Source: Deltaproteobacteria bacterium
GTDB taxonomy: Bacteria; Desulfobacterota; Desulfuromonadia; Desulfuromonadales; Geopsychrobacteraceae
DNA length: 64,000 nucleotides
Assembly (NCBI GenBank): GCA_024280335.1
Contig: JAJRQI010000069.1
Coordinates: forward strand, 1 to 64,000
Reading direction: 5' to 3'
Part shown: positions 31,266 through 40,251 of the stretch, one piece after another
Numbering within the stretch: the stretch's first letter is position 1
How the letters are laid out: every line of letters starts with the position of its first letter
The notes under the pieces: model-generated
Databases searched by the model: none
Told to the model about the DNA's origin: nothing
What the model saw: only the letters and a program-made list of their open reading frames with translations
Made by a program: the position numbers and the translations under genes

Positions 31266-31802
31266 TTGAAGAAGACTAAAATAATTAAAAACATAATCAT
31301 CGATGTCGACAAGTGCAACGGTTGCCGTGCCTGTGAGGTTATCTGCTCCTCCTTTCACGCGATGCCGAAATACAGCAACAACAACCCGGAGAGATCTCGG
31401 ATCAGGGTGATCCACGAGCCGCTTCGAGACGTCTATGTCCCGATCTACGCGGGTGAGTATGCGGTTGCTGAGTGTGCAGGCCGGGACAAGTATATTATCG
31501 ACGGCAAGGAATATGACGAGTGTGCTTTCTGTCGAGCTTCTTGCCCGTCGAGAGACTTGTTCAAGGAACCGGATTCCGGTCTGCCGCTGAAATGTGACAT
31601 GTGTGAAGGCGAAGATGAGCCGCTCTGTGTCAAGTGGTGCCTGGCCGAGGCCCTGATCTATGAAGAAAGAGAAGTCGAAATCGAAGAGGATGAAGAGGCG
31701 CCGGACGAGATTGCCATCGGCCTGGAATCTCTGGCCAACAAGCATGGGATGGAAAAGGTCATCGATACGATCGCACAGCTTTCCAAGACATTGAAGAGCT
31801 AA
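31266..31802 (+). CDS. bamC: BamC-type ferredoxin-like iron-sulfur subunit
   Basis: The 178-residue protein has several [4Fe-4S] motifs: DKCNGCRACEVICSSFH near the N-terminus, CAFCRASCPSRDLF, and KCDMCEGEDEPLCVKWC. The polyferredoxin pattern is that of the subunit that shuttles electrons between BamB and the rest of the complex. The C-terminal 45 residues are acidic and lack cysteines. The start is a TTG at 31266 with a GGAGG site in front; no in-frame ATG or GTG fits better. It follows bamB by 28 bases. Confidence 0.88.
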   Translation: MKKTKIIKNIIIDVDKCNGCRACEVICSSFHAMPKYSNNNPERSRIRVIHEPLRDVYVPIYAGEYAVAECAGRDKYIIDGKEYDECAFCRASCPSRDLFKEPDSGLPLKCDMCEGEDEPLCVKWCLAEALIYEEREVEIEEDEEAPDEIAIGLESLANKHGMEKVIDTIAQLSKTLKS

Positions 31803-31840
31803 ACAGTTGCCAAAATAGAATCAATAGGACAGGTGAAATT

Positions 31841-32992
31841 GTGGAAACTGTAGCCCCCGAAAAAGAAATCATCGAGGTCATAAAAGAGAACGGCGGCGAC
31901 TCGTTCAAGTACTGCTACCAGTGTGGCAAGTGCGACGTGGTTTGTCCCTGGAACCGGGTGCGGGATTTCAGTATGCGTAAGCTGATCCGCCAGGCAACCT
32001 TCGGTTTGACCGAGATCGACCAGGAAGAGATGTGGCGCTGTACCACCTGTAAGACCTGCGTCGACAACTGCCCGCGCGGCGTCGATCAGATTACCGCCGG
32101 GGTTGCCCTGCGCAAGCTCGGCGCCGAGTATGACGTCTATCCCGGGAATATCGGTCCCATCCAGTCGGTGGTTGCCAGTCTGACCTCCGAGGGCAACTCC
32201 TTAAGCGGCGAACGCGACAAGCGGGCGGAATGGGCCCAGGGGCTGGCGGTCAAGACCTACGCCGAAGGAATGGAGGTGCTCTATTTCACCGGCTGCTACC
32301 TCAGCTACGACCCGCGCATGCGCGAGGTGGCTGCTGCGACTGCCGGCATCCTCAACAAGGCCGGCGTCGATTTCGGTATCCTCGGCAGCAAGGAGAGCTG
32401 TTGCGGTGAAAGTATCCGCAAGGCCGGCAACGAAGATCTCTTCAAGCGCCTGGCCAGGGAGAACATCAAGGCGTTTATCGAGAACGGCGTCAAGAAAGTC
32501 GTGGTCTCTTCACCCCATTGCTACCACAGCTTTAAGAACGAATATCCGGAATTCATGGTCAACTTCGAGGTGGTCTTCATCTCGCAATATGTCGCCGAAC
32601 TGGTGAACGATGGCCGGCTCGAGCTCAACAAAGAATTCGCCAAAAAAGTCACCTATCACGACCCCTGCTACCTGGGCCGGCATAACGATATCTACGACGA
32701 GCCCCGCAAACTTCTGCAGCAGGTCTCCGGACTGGAACTGAGCGAGATGGCCGATAACCGCGAAAAAAGTCTCTGTTGCGGCGGTGGTGGCGGGCGCATC
32801 TGGGTTGAGACCCCCAAGGAGGACAGATTCTCCGATCTGCGCGTGAGGCAGGCCGTTGATGTCGGTGCCGAGGTTCTGGTGACTTCCTGCCCCTATTGCA
32901 TCACTAATTTTACCGACAGCTGCCTCGGCTTGAACGAGGATGAGTCCCTGAAGATCATGGATATTACGGAAATCATTCAGGCCGTGCTGTAA
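31841..32992 (+). CDS. bamD: BamD, HdrD/GlpC-like iron-sulfur protein
   Basis: The 383-residue protein has two N-terminal [4Fe-4S] motifs (CYQCGKCDVVCPW and CTTCKTCVDNCPRGV) and two CCG domains (FTGCYLSYDP...ESCCGESIRKAG and HDPCYLGRHNDIYDEP...KSLCCGGGGGR). This is the heterodisulfide-reductase D-type module that relays electrons in Bam complexes. Each CCG cysteine set is complete. The start is GTG at 31841 after AGGACAGG. The gap after bamC is 38 bases. Confidence 0.9.
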   Translation: METVAPEKEIIEVIKENGGDSFKYCYQCGKCDVVCPWNRVRDFSMRKLIRQATFGLTEIDQEEMWRCTTCKTCVDNCPRGVDQITAGVALRKLGAEYDVYPGNIGPIQSVVASLTSEGNSLSGERDKRAEWAQGLAVKTYAEGMEVLYFTGCYLSYDPRMREVAAATAGILNKAGVDFGILGSKESCCGESIRKAGNEDLFKRLARENIKAFIENGVKKVVVSSPHCYHSFKNEYPEFMVNFEVVFISQYVAELVNDGRLELNKEFAKKVTYHDPCYLGRHNDIYDEPRKLLQQVSGLELSEMADNREKSLCCGGGGGRIWVETPKEDRFSDLRVRQAVDVGAEVLVTSCPYCITNFTDSCLGLNEDESLKIMDITEIIQAVL

Positions 32993-33055
32993 CGGCGGCA
33001 GCACCTCCTCCCGCTGAAGCAGTTACGGCACGGCCTTTGGTAAAGGACAAATATT

Positions 33056-36000
33056 GTGGATAACAGTCTCGTCGAAAGACAACTTATGGATACTTCCGTA
33101 GACAGAAATTTGGGTGATGTGCTGATTGTCGGTGGCGGGATCAGCGGAATTCAGGCCTCTCTCGACATGGCTAATTCTGGTTTCCGGGTCTATCTGGTCG
33201 ACAAAGCACCGTCGCTCGGCGGCAAAATGTCGCAGCTGGACAAGACCTTTCCCAGCAATGACTGCTCGATGTGCATCGAGTCACCCAAGTTCATTGAGTG
33301 CTCGCGGCACCCCAATATTGAGATCATTACCTATGCCGAGGTCGACGAGGTGGCTGGCGAAGCCGGCGATTTCAAAGTAAAGGTGACTAAAAAACCGCGC
33401 TATATTCTCGAAGACAAATGTACCGGTTGTAACATCTGCGTCGATTACTGCCCGGTCAAGATACCCGACCCCTTCAACCAGGGGCTGTCGGAGTCAAAGT
33501 CGGTTCATATCTACTTTTCACAGGCCGAACCCCTAGTGACTTACGTCGACCCCGAGACCTGCCTCTACCTCAAAGAGGGGAAGTGCCAGATCTGTGTCGG
33601 CGTCTGCAAGCCGAATGCGATTGACCTCCACCAGAAGCCGGAGCAGATCGAGCTGGAGGTCGGGGCGATTCTGCTGGCACCCGGTTATGATACCTTCGAT
33701 CCCAAGCTGCGGACCGACTTCGGCTATGGCGTCATGGAAAACGTCGTCACCAGCCTTGATTTCGAACGGATCCTGTGTTCCACCGGGCCTTACGATGGCA
33801 ATTTGTTGCGCCCCTCCGACAAAACACATCCGCAAAAGATCGCCTGGATTCAGTGTGTCGGCTCCCGCCAGGTGATCCCCGGCGGCAACAGCTACTGTTC
33901 GGCCGTCTGCTGTACCTACACGCAAAAACAGGTGATCCTGGCCAAAGACCATGATAATGGTCTCGATGCCACCATCTTTCATAATGATATCCGCGCTCAC
34001 GGCAAGGATTTCGAGCGCTTCTATCAGCGTGCTGAAAAGCTCGATGACGTCCGTTTCATCAGAAGTTATGTCACTATCGGGCGAGAAATCCCCGAGAACA
34101 AGAACGTCACTATCCGTTACTCCACGCTGGACGAGGGGGTCAAGGAAGAGGAATTCGATCTGGTCGTACTGTCGGTCGGACTCAATCCGCCGAAAGATGT
34201 CGAGAGGCTGGCGACTACCTTCGACATCGAACTGAACGAGCACGGTTTCTGCAAGACCGACCCGCGCAACCCGATCCTGACCACCCGCGCAGGGGTGTTC
34301 GTCAGCGGTGCCTTCCAGGGCCCGGCCGACATCCCCGAGGCGGTCGTCAGCGCAAGTGCTGCCGATGCCCAGATCGGTGAACTGCTCAACAAACGGCGGG
34401 ACAGGTTGAGCCGGGAACGGGTCTACCCTGAAGAACGGGACACCTCAGAAGAAGAATTGAAGATCGGGGTGGTGGTCTGTCACTGCGGTGCGAATATCGG
34501 CCGGGTGGTTGATATTCCTGCGCTGGTTGAATACTCCGCAACCCTGCCGAACGTTTCCTGGGCCGGTGAGAACCTGTTCGCCTGCTCCACCGAAAACGCC
34601 AATCAGATCTCCAAGCAGATCGTCGAAAAAGGCCTCAACCGGCTGGTGCTGGCGGCCTGTACTCCACGAACCCACGAACCCTTGTTCCGGGACACCTGCC
34701 GTGAAGCGGGGATCAACCAGTATTTCTTCGAATTCGCCAATATCCGCGAGCATTGCTCCTGGGTTCACTCCAAGGAGAAGGAAAAAGCCACGGAAAAGGC
34801 CAAGGACATCGTCCGGATGTCGGTGGCCCGCGCCGCCCATCTGCAGCCGTTGAAGGAATTTGACCTGCCGGTCAACAAGACAGCGTTGGTGATCGGCGGC
34901 GGACCGGCCGGGATGACCAGTGCCCTGAGCATGGCCGAGCAGGGGTTCGAGGTCTATCTGCTCGAAAAAGAATCCGAGCTTGGCGGGATGGCCAGAAACA
35001 TCCACTACACCCTGGATGGGATGGATGTTCAGGAATACCTGAAGGGGTTGACCCGCAAGGTCTACCAGCACTCCTCGCTACGGGTGCTGACCGATTGCCG
35101 CATCGATGACGTCAGCGGTTATGTTGGTAATTTTCTCACCTCTGTCACCGCTGAGGGACGCGTGCGGGAGATCGCTCACGGCATCGTCATCATCGCCACC
35201 GGGGCCGAGGAGCATCGGCCGACCGAATACCTTTACGGTGAGAGCGATCAGGTTGTCACCCAGCTGACACTCGAAGCTGAAATCGTCCAGCAGAGCGACA
35301 GGGTGCAGAAGGCCAAGAACCTGGTGATGATCCAGTGTGTCGGTTGTCGGCAGGAAGACAAGAATTACTGCAGCCGCGTCTGTTGCGGCCAGGCGGTCAA
35401 GAATGCCCTGAAACTTAAAGAGATCAACCCGGAGATGGAGATCAGCATCCTCTTCCGTGACATGCGCACCTACGGTTTCAAGGAAGATTATTACCGCGAG
35501 GCGGCAGATAAAGACATCAAGTTCATCCGCTTCGAACCGGACAACAAGCCGGTCGTCGAAGTTGCTGGGGACGGTCTGCAAGTGACGGTGCCCGATCTGG
35601 TGCTGGGACAGAAGCTTGAGTTGGAAGCTGATCTGGTCGTGCTGTCGGCGGCGGTCAACCCGTCCGATTCCGGCCCGGATATGGCCCGCTTTTACAAGTG
35701 TTCGATGAACCCGGACGGCTTCTTCCAGGAAGCCCACGTCAAGCTGCGACCGGTCGACTTTGGTTCTGACGGGGTGTTCTTGTGCGGCACCGCGCATTAT
35801 CCGAAGCATATCAGCGAGACGATCAGCCAGGCTTACGGCGCGGCTGGCCGTGCCGTCACGATCCTCTCGGGGGAGACGGTCACCGCCTCCGGGTCGGTCT
35901 GCGATGTCAACGTGCATGACTGTATCTCTTGCGGGGCCTGTATCACCTGTTGTAACTACGACGCCATCGAATTTGTTGAAACTCCGTACGGCAAGAAAGC

Positions 36001-36142
36001 CAAGGTCAAGGAGATCCTCTGTAAGGGGGATGGCCTGTGCAATGCCAAGTGCCCGACCGGGGCGATTTATCTGAAACACTACACGGATGATGAGATCTTC
36101 GCCCAGATAGATCAGGCGATACGCGAGGAAGTAACCTCGTAG
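33056..36142 (+). CDS. bamE: BamE, large HdrA-like flavoprotein
   Basis: The 1028-residue protein is an extended HdrA. Residues 20-470 carry the first FAD site (LIVGGGISGIQASLDMAN), a cysteine-rich insert (NDCSMCIESPKFIECSRHPN) and ferredoxin motifs (CTGCNICVDYCPVKI; CQICVGVCKPNAI). A second FAD-like segment lies near residue 608 (ALVIGGGPAGMTSALSMAEQG). Two C-terminal [4Fe-4S] motifs (CISCGACITCCNYD; CKGDGLCNAKCPTGAI) end the chain. HdrA proteins with this build can split electrons between high- and low-potential acceptors. In Bam complexes it is the proposed bifurcating centre. The start is GTG at 33056; an ATG at 33086 is a possible alternative. Confidence 0.9.
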   Translation: MDNSLVERQLMDTSVDRNLGDVLIVGGGISGIQASLDMANSGFRVYLVDKAPSLGGKMSQLDKTFPSNDCSMCIESPKFIECSRHPNIEIITYAEVDEVAGEAGDFKVKVTKKPRYILEDKCTGCNICVDYCPVKIPDPFNQGLSESKSVHIYFSQAEPLVTYVDPETCLYLKEGKCQICVGVCKPNAIDLHQKPEQIELEVGAILLAPGYDTFDPKLRTDFGYGVMENVVTSLDFERILCSTGPYDGNLLRPSDKTHPQKIAWIQCVGSRQVIPGGNSYCSAVCCTYTQKQVILAKDHDNGLDATIFHNDIRAHGKDFERFYQRAEKLDDVRFIRSYVTIGREIPENKNVTIRYSTLDEGVKEEEFDLVVLSVGLNPPKDVERLATTFDIELNEHGFCKTDPRNPILTTRAGVFVSGAFQGPADIPEAVVSASAADAQIGELLNKRRDRLSRERVYPEERDTSEEELKIGVVVCHCGANIGRVVDIPALVEYSATLPNVSWAGENLFACSTENANQISKQIVEKGLNRLVLAACTPRTHEPLFRDTCREAGINQYFFEFANIREHCSWVHSKEKEKATEKAKDIVRMSVARAAHLQPLKEFDLPVNKTALVIGGGPAGMTSALSMAEQGFEVYLLEKESELGGMARNIHYTLDGMDVQEYLKGLTRKVYQHSSLRVLTDCRIDDVSGYVGNFLTSVTAEGRVREIAHGIVIIATGAEEHRPTEYLYGESDQVVTQLTLEAEIVQQSDRVQKAKNLVMIQCVGCRQEDKNYCSRVCCGQAVKNALKLKEINPEMEISILFRDMRTYGFKEDYYREAADKDIKFIRFEPDNKPVVEVAGDGLQVTVPDLVLGQKLELEADLVVLSAAVNPSDSGPDMARFYKCSMNPDGFFQEAHVKLRPVDFGSDGVFLCGTAHYPKHISETISQAYGAAGRAVTILSGETVTASGSVCDVNVHDCISCGACITCCNYDAIEFVETPYGKKAKVKEILCKGDGLCNAKCPTGAIYLKHYTDDEIFAQIDQAIREEVTS

Positions 36143-36226
36143 GTGTACCGTCCAGCCCTTCTCCCTCAGGGAGAGGGGAATAGACTCAAAACAAAAATGA
36201 ATTACCAACCACGAAAGGAGGTACAC

Positions 36227-37003
36227 ATGTCAGCCGGATTCGAATACACACCCAACGTCATCGGTTTTTTGTGCACCTGGTGAGCATACGGGGCTGCGGA
36301 CCTGTCTGGAGTTTCCAGGCAACAATATACAACTGAAACAAAGATTATCCGGGTCATGTGTACCGGCCGGGTTGATATCGCCTTTGTCCTGCGCGCCTTC
36401 TCCAACGGGGCGGACGGTGTCTTTGTCGGCGGCTGCTGGCCGGGCGAGTGTCACTATGTGACCGAGGGCAATTACGACACCCTGTTCAATATGCTGTTCA
36501 CCAAAAAACTCCTTGAACAGGTCGGCATCAACCCCGACCGGCTGCGGCTGGAATGGATCGCGGCCTCAGAGGGTAGCCGCTATGCCGAAGTGATGAATAA
36601 TTTCGGCAAGCAGCTCAAGGGACTGGGCCCACTTGGCTCAAGCGAAGAGCTGGACGCAAAGACCTTGAAGCTCAACTTGCAAGCGCTCACCAAGCTGATC
36701 CCTTATGCCAAACTGGTGGAACGGGAGCGGCTGCGGGTGCGATTCAAGACCGAGCAGGAGTATCTGGAGTATTTCGCCAGCGACGAGTTCAACCGCCTCT
36801 TCGAAGAATTACTGGTGGACAAGCTGGCCATCAGCCAGATCATGTTGCTGCTGCGCGAGCATCCCCTGTCCGCCCGAGATATCGCCAAAAATCTTGGCAT
36901 CAATCCGGCGGCTGTTTCGAAACATCTCAGCAGTTCTTCGCGGCTCGGATTGGTCAGCTTCGATGAAGAGCAGAAGTGCTACGCGCTGGCTGCTGGTGCA
37001 TAA
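36227..37003 (+). CDS. bamF: BamF, selenocysteine-containing MvhD-like subunit
   Basis: Read through an in-frame UGA at 36281-36283, the gene encodes 258 residues with Sec at position 19. The N-terminus MSAGFEYTPNVIGFLCTW-U-AYGAADL matches the MvhD/FrhD signature, where a cysteine normally stands in the Sec place. Further MvhD motifs follow (VMCTGRVD, GVFVGGCWPGECHY). MvhD carries a [2Fe-2S] cluster and links a dehydrogenase to HdrA. Residues 205-255 form a winged-helix-like region (SARDIAKNLGINPAAVSKHLSSS), unexpected in an electron carrier. An AAAGGAGGT site precedes the ATG at 36227. A frame without Sec would start only at 36356 and lose the metal site. BamF of Geobacter is also described as a selenoprotein. 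Confidence 0.88.
36281..36320 (+). promoter_or_regulatory. Sec UGA codon and bacterial SECIS-like hairpin in bamF
   Basis: After the UGA (36281-36283), the stem GTCTGG (36304-36309) pairs with CCAGGC (36315-36320) around the loop AGTTT. The loop, about 26 bases after the UGA, contains the GU expected of bacterial SECIS elements and lies in the usual distance range. The stem is short (six pairs, one of them G-U). Confidence 0.7.
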
Positions 37004-37076
37004 ACCTTCTCTCTGGGAGAGGGGATGTTGTTTCGGTGCAACTGAAGGTTGATCCAGGAAGATAAGGACGACGACA

Positions 37077-37607
37077 ATGGATATCGGTAAAATCGATCAG
37101 ATTATTGAAAAACATGACAGCGAAGCCAGTTTGTTGATTCAGATATTGCTCGACATTCAGAGCACCAATAATTGGCTGCCCAAGGAGGCACTGACCCGCG
37201 TCAGCGAGAAGCTGGCCGTGCCCATGAGCCGTATCCAGCATATCACCACCTTCTACAAAACCTTCAGCCTCACACCCAAGGGTCGTCATGAGATCCACGT
37301 CTGTGTCGGCACGGCCTGTCATGTCCGTGGTGCCCAGGATATTCTCGCCACGGTCGAAGCGGTGACCGGCGTTAAACCGGGCGAAACCGACCCGGACCTG
37401 CAGTTCAGCGTCGAGACGGTCAGCTGTCTGGGCTGTTGCGCCCTGGGCCCGGTCATGGTTGTTGATGGCGAATATCACGGCAACGTGGTGCAGGCCGAAA
37501 CGGCAGAAGTCTTGGAAAAGTTGAAACTGGCTGAGACGGCTGAAACCTTGGAAAAATTGAAGCAGTCCGAGACCGCAGAGGTCGTGAACCTCTGCGCCTG
37601 TCAATAA
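37077..37607 (+). CDS. bamG: BamG, NuoE-like [2Fe-2S] subunit
   Basis: The 176-residue protein matches NuoE/HoxE over residues 1-145: YKTFSLTPKGRHEIHVCVGTACHVRGA with the first cysteine pair, and VETVSCLGCCALGPVMVVDGEYHGNV with the second. These four cysteines bind the thioredoxin-fold [2Fe-2S] cluster. Residues 142-176 are a low-complexity tail built from a 12-residue repeat (AETAEVLEKLKL, AETAETLEKLKQ, SETAEVVNLCAC), probably a short coiled coil for docking. It begins 73 bases after bamF and starts the NuoEFG-like module. Confidence 0.9.
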   Translation: MDIGKIDQIIEKHDSEASLLIQILLDIQSTNNWLPKEALTRVSEKLAVPMSRIQHITTFYKTFSLTPKGRHEIHVCVGTACHVRGAQDILATVEAVTGVKPGETDPDLQFSVETVSCLGCCALGPVMVVDGEYHGNVVQAETAEVLEKLKLAETAETLEKLKQSETAEVVNLCACQ

Positions 37608-37616
37608 GGAAAGACT

Positions 37617-39515
37617 ATGTCCAGGATAAATTCACCTGCTGAACTGGAAAGCTTCCGCAAGGAGATCCTCTCCCAAAGAGATCCGGATAAACCTTGTATC
37701 ACGCTCTGCTCCGGCAGCGCCTGCCTGGCGACCGGCAGTGGCAAGGTTTTCGCCGCGCTTGAGCAGGAAATCGAAAAACAGGGTATCACAGCAGAGGTCA
37801 GTTTTCGCACAACCGGTTGCCACGGCTTCTGCGAGCAGGGTCCGATTGTGGTTATTTATCCGCAAGGGATCTGTTACCTCAAGGTTCAACCTGAGGACAT
37901 CGCCGAGATCATCTCCGCAACGATCAAAGAGCAGAAGATTGTCGAACGCCTGCTCTACGTCGACCCGAACACTGGCGAAAAATCCTCCCTCGAAGAGGAT
38001 ATCCCCTTCTATAAGCATCAGCAACGGCTGGTACTCGGGGCCAATCGCAAGATCGACCCTAAAAGTCTGGAAGACTATCTCGCTGTCGAAGGTTATCAGG
38101 CTCTGGCCAAAACCCTCTTCGAGATGACCCCCGAACAGGTGGTCGGCGAAGTGAAAGATGCCAAGTTACGCGGACGCGGCGGGGCCGGTTTTCCCTCGGG
38201 AGTGAAGTGGGATTTCGCCCGCAATGCTCCCGGCGACCAGAAGTATGTCGTAGTGAACTGCGATGAGGGCGATCCGGGCGCCTACATGGATCGTTCGGTG
38301 ATGGAAGGCAACCCCTTTGCGGTGCTTGAGGGCTTGATGATCGGTGCCTACGCGATCGGTGCGAACGAAGGCTATGTTTACGTTCGCCAGGAGTACCCGC
38401 TGGCGGTTTCCAATCTGGCGATCGCCATCGAAAAGGCCGAGAAGTACGGTCTGCTCGGCAAGGATATTCTCGGTTCCGGATTCGATTTCACGGTCAAGGT
38501 TCATCGCGGCGCCGGGGCCTTTATCTGTGGCGAGGAAACCTCGCTGCTCAATTCTCTGGAAGGCAAGCCGGGGGAGCCAAATGCCAGACCACCCTTCCCG
38601 GCAACCAAGGGCCTCTGGGGCAAACCGACCAATATCAATAACGTCGAGACCTGGGCGAACATCCCGCTGGTGATCAATAAAGGCGCTGATTTTTTCAGTG
38701 CAATCGGCACCGAAAACAGCAAAGGCACCAAGATCTTTTCACTGGTCGGCAAGGTCAACAACACCGGTCTGGTCGAAGTGCCGATGGGCGCAAGCCTGCG
38801 CGACATCATCTTCAAGATTGGTGGCGGGGTTCCCGATGGCAAGCAGTTCAAGGCGGTACAGACCGGTGGCCCGTCGGGCGGTTGTCTGCCGGAAAATCTG
38901 CTCGATACCAAGGTCGACTTCGATGAGCTGACCAAGGCCGGCGCCATGATGGGTTCCGGCGGGATGATCGTCATGGATGAGGATACCTGCCTGGTCGATA
39001 TCGCCCGCTACTTCCTCGAATTCCTCAGCGACGAATCGTGCGGCAAATGTACTCCCTGTCGCGAAGGTATCCGCCAGATGCTGAAGATTCTGACCAATAT
39101 GACCAACGGGCTTGGTCAGGAGGGGGATATCGAACTGTTGCAGGAGTTAGCCGAAACGACCAAGGGCTCTTCCATGTGCGCGCTGGGTAAGACTGCCCCC
39201 AATCCGGTCTTGAGTACCCTGAAACATTTTCGGCACGAGTACGAGGCACACATCAATCACCAGAAGTGCCCGGCGCTCGCCTGTAAGGAGCTGATTGCTT
39301 TTTATATCGACCCGGACAAGTGCAAGGGCTGCGGAGCCTGCCTCAGGAAATGCCCGGCAGATGCGATCACCGGTGAAAAGAAAAAGATTCACGTCGTTGA
39401 TCAGGGGAAATGCACCAGATGCAAGGGCTGCTTTGAGGCTTGTCCGGCCGCGTTTGATGCGGTGAGGATTCTTTCAGGTGAACCGGTGCCGGTCGCTGTC
39501 CCTGAAGAAGTATAG
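37617..39515 (+). CDS. bamH: BamH, NuoF-like NADH/flavin subunit
   Basis: The 632-residue protein has an N-terminal thioredoxin-fold [2Fe-2S] domain (CSGSACLATGSG; TTGCHGFCEQGP), the NuoF core with the FMN/NADH-binding KLRGRGGAGFPSGVKWDFAR and GAYICGEE-type segment (GAGAFICGEETSLLNSLEG), and the [4Fe-4S] motif SCGKCTPCREGIRQML. Two ferredoxin motifs close the chain (CKGCGACLRKCPADAI; CTRCKGCFEACPAAF). It would exchange electrons with NAD(H). Ten bases separate it from bamG. Confidence 0.9.
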   Translation: MSRINSPAELESFRKEILSQRDPDKPCITLCSGSACLATGSGKVFAALEQEIEKQGITAEVSFRTTGCHGFCEQGPIVVIYPQGICYLKVQPEDIAEIISATIKEQKIVERLLYVDPNTGEKSSLEEDIPFYKHQQRLVLGANRKIDPKSLEDYLAVEGYQALAKTLFEMTPEQVVGEVKDAKLRGRGGAGFPSGVKWDFARNAPGDQKYVVVNCDEGDPGAYMDRSVMEGNPFAVLEGLMIGAYAIGANEGYVYVRQEYPLAVSNLAIAIEKAEKYGLLGKDILGSGFDFTVKVHRGAGAFICGEETSLLNSLEGKPGEPNARPPFPATKGLWGKPTNINNVETWANIPLVINKGADFFSAIGTENSKGTKIFSLVGKVNNTGLVEVPMGASLRDIIFKIGGGVPDGKQFKAVQTGGPSGGCLPENLLDTKVDFDELTKAGAMMGSGGMIVMDEDTCLVDIARYFLEFLSDESCGKCTPCREGIRQMLKILTNMTNGLGQEGDIELLQELAETTKGSSMCALGKTAPNPVLSTLKHFRHEYEAHINHQKCPALACKELIAFYIDPDKCKGCGACLRKCPADAITGEKKKIHVVDQGKCTRCKGCFEACPAAFDAVRILSGEPVPVAVPEEV

Positions 39516-39524
39516 GATGAAAAT

Positions 39525-40148
39525 ATGAGTGAAATCAGTTTGCAGGTCGATGGAAAACAGGTGACCGTCGAAGAAGGCATGACCATTCTGCAGGCGGCGC
39601 GCAGCGTCGGGGTTGCCATCCCCACCCTCTGTGACCATGAGAAACTGGCGCCTTACGGGGCTTGCCGGCTTTGCACGGTTGAGGCGGATGCTCACGGCAG
39701 GACAAATCTCATCGCGGCCTGTCAGCACCCGGTCGAAAAAGACCTGGTGATCAGAACCAGAACCGAACAGCTGGACAGGATTCGCAAAGTCCTGCTGGAG
39801 CAGATGCTCGCGCATGCACCCGACTCTGAGCAAATTGTGGCCCTGGCTCAGATCTACGGCGCCGACCCGAATCGTTTTGAAAAGGACGCTAACTTCTGTA
39901 TCCTCTGTGGTCTCTGCGTAAGGTATTGCGCCGAGATCAAACAGAAGCACGCCGTTGGTTTTTTCGACCGGGGTGCGAAGCGCGAAATAAATTTCATTCC
40001 AGAGATCGCAGTCAGGGAATGCTGGGACTGTAAAGAATGTTTTCCGCTCTGCCCAACTTCAGCGCTACAGGCTGCATACGTTTTAACCGAAGCGCTGATG
40101 TCTCCCCCGGAACCCGTTGCAAAGGGTTGCGGCGGCTGCGGAGGATAA
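39525..40148 (+). CDS. bamI: BamI, NuoG-like iron-sulfur subunit
   Basis: The 207-residue protein corresponds to the N-terminal part of NuoG/HydA-type subunits: a [2Fe-2S] ferredoxin domain (CDHEKLAPYGACRLCTVE...AACQHPV), a His-Cys cluster region with CILCGLCVRYCAEI, and a last ferredoxin-like motif CWDCKECFPLCPTSALQ. It completes the NADH-oxidoreductase module of the Bam complex. Nine bases separate it from bamH. A nested inverted repeat follows its stop. Confidence 0.9.
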   Translation: MSEISLQVDGKQVTVEEGMTILQAARSVGVAIPTLCDHEKLAPYGACRLCTVEADAHGRTNLIAACQHPVEKDLVIRTRTEQLDRIRKVLLEQMLAHAPDSEQIVALAQIYGADPNRFEKDANFCILCGLCVRYCAEIKQKHAVGFFDRGAKREINFIPEIAVRECWDCKECFPLCPTSALQAAYVLTEALMSPPEPVAKGCGGCGG

Positions 40149-40237
40149 ATCCCCCTCAATCCCCCTTTGCCAAAGGGGGAGGCCAGTACATTGCGCTCAA
40201 TTCCCCCCTTTGAAAAAGGGGGGCGAGGGGGGATTTA
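40147..40237. repeat. G/C-tract nested inverted repeat between bamI and fdhD
   Basis: Two tight hairpins, CCCCCTTT-gcc-AAAGGGGG (40161-40179) and CCCCCCTTT-gaa-AAAGGGGGG (40203-40223), are enclosed by AAATCCCCCTC and GAGGGGGGATTT. The two hairpins are similar to each other, so this is a pair of repeats in tandem. It probably ends or attenuates the long bam transcript before fdhD. The fdhD start lies only 15 bases after it. Confidence 0.75.
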
Positions 40238-40251
40238 AAGAAGGGCGAGTG

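Noticed and set aside
33533-34243. Leftward 236-codon frame within bamE
   Set aside because: Antisense shadow of bamE; no ribosome-binding site and no recognisable domain.
36356-37003. bamF starting at the ATG 36356
   Set aside because: It would discard the conserved MvhD N-terminus; a strong ribosome-binding site precedes 36227, and the UGA fits Sec.
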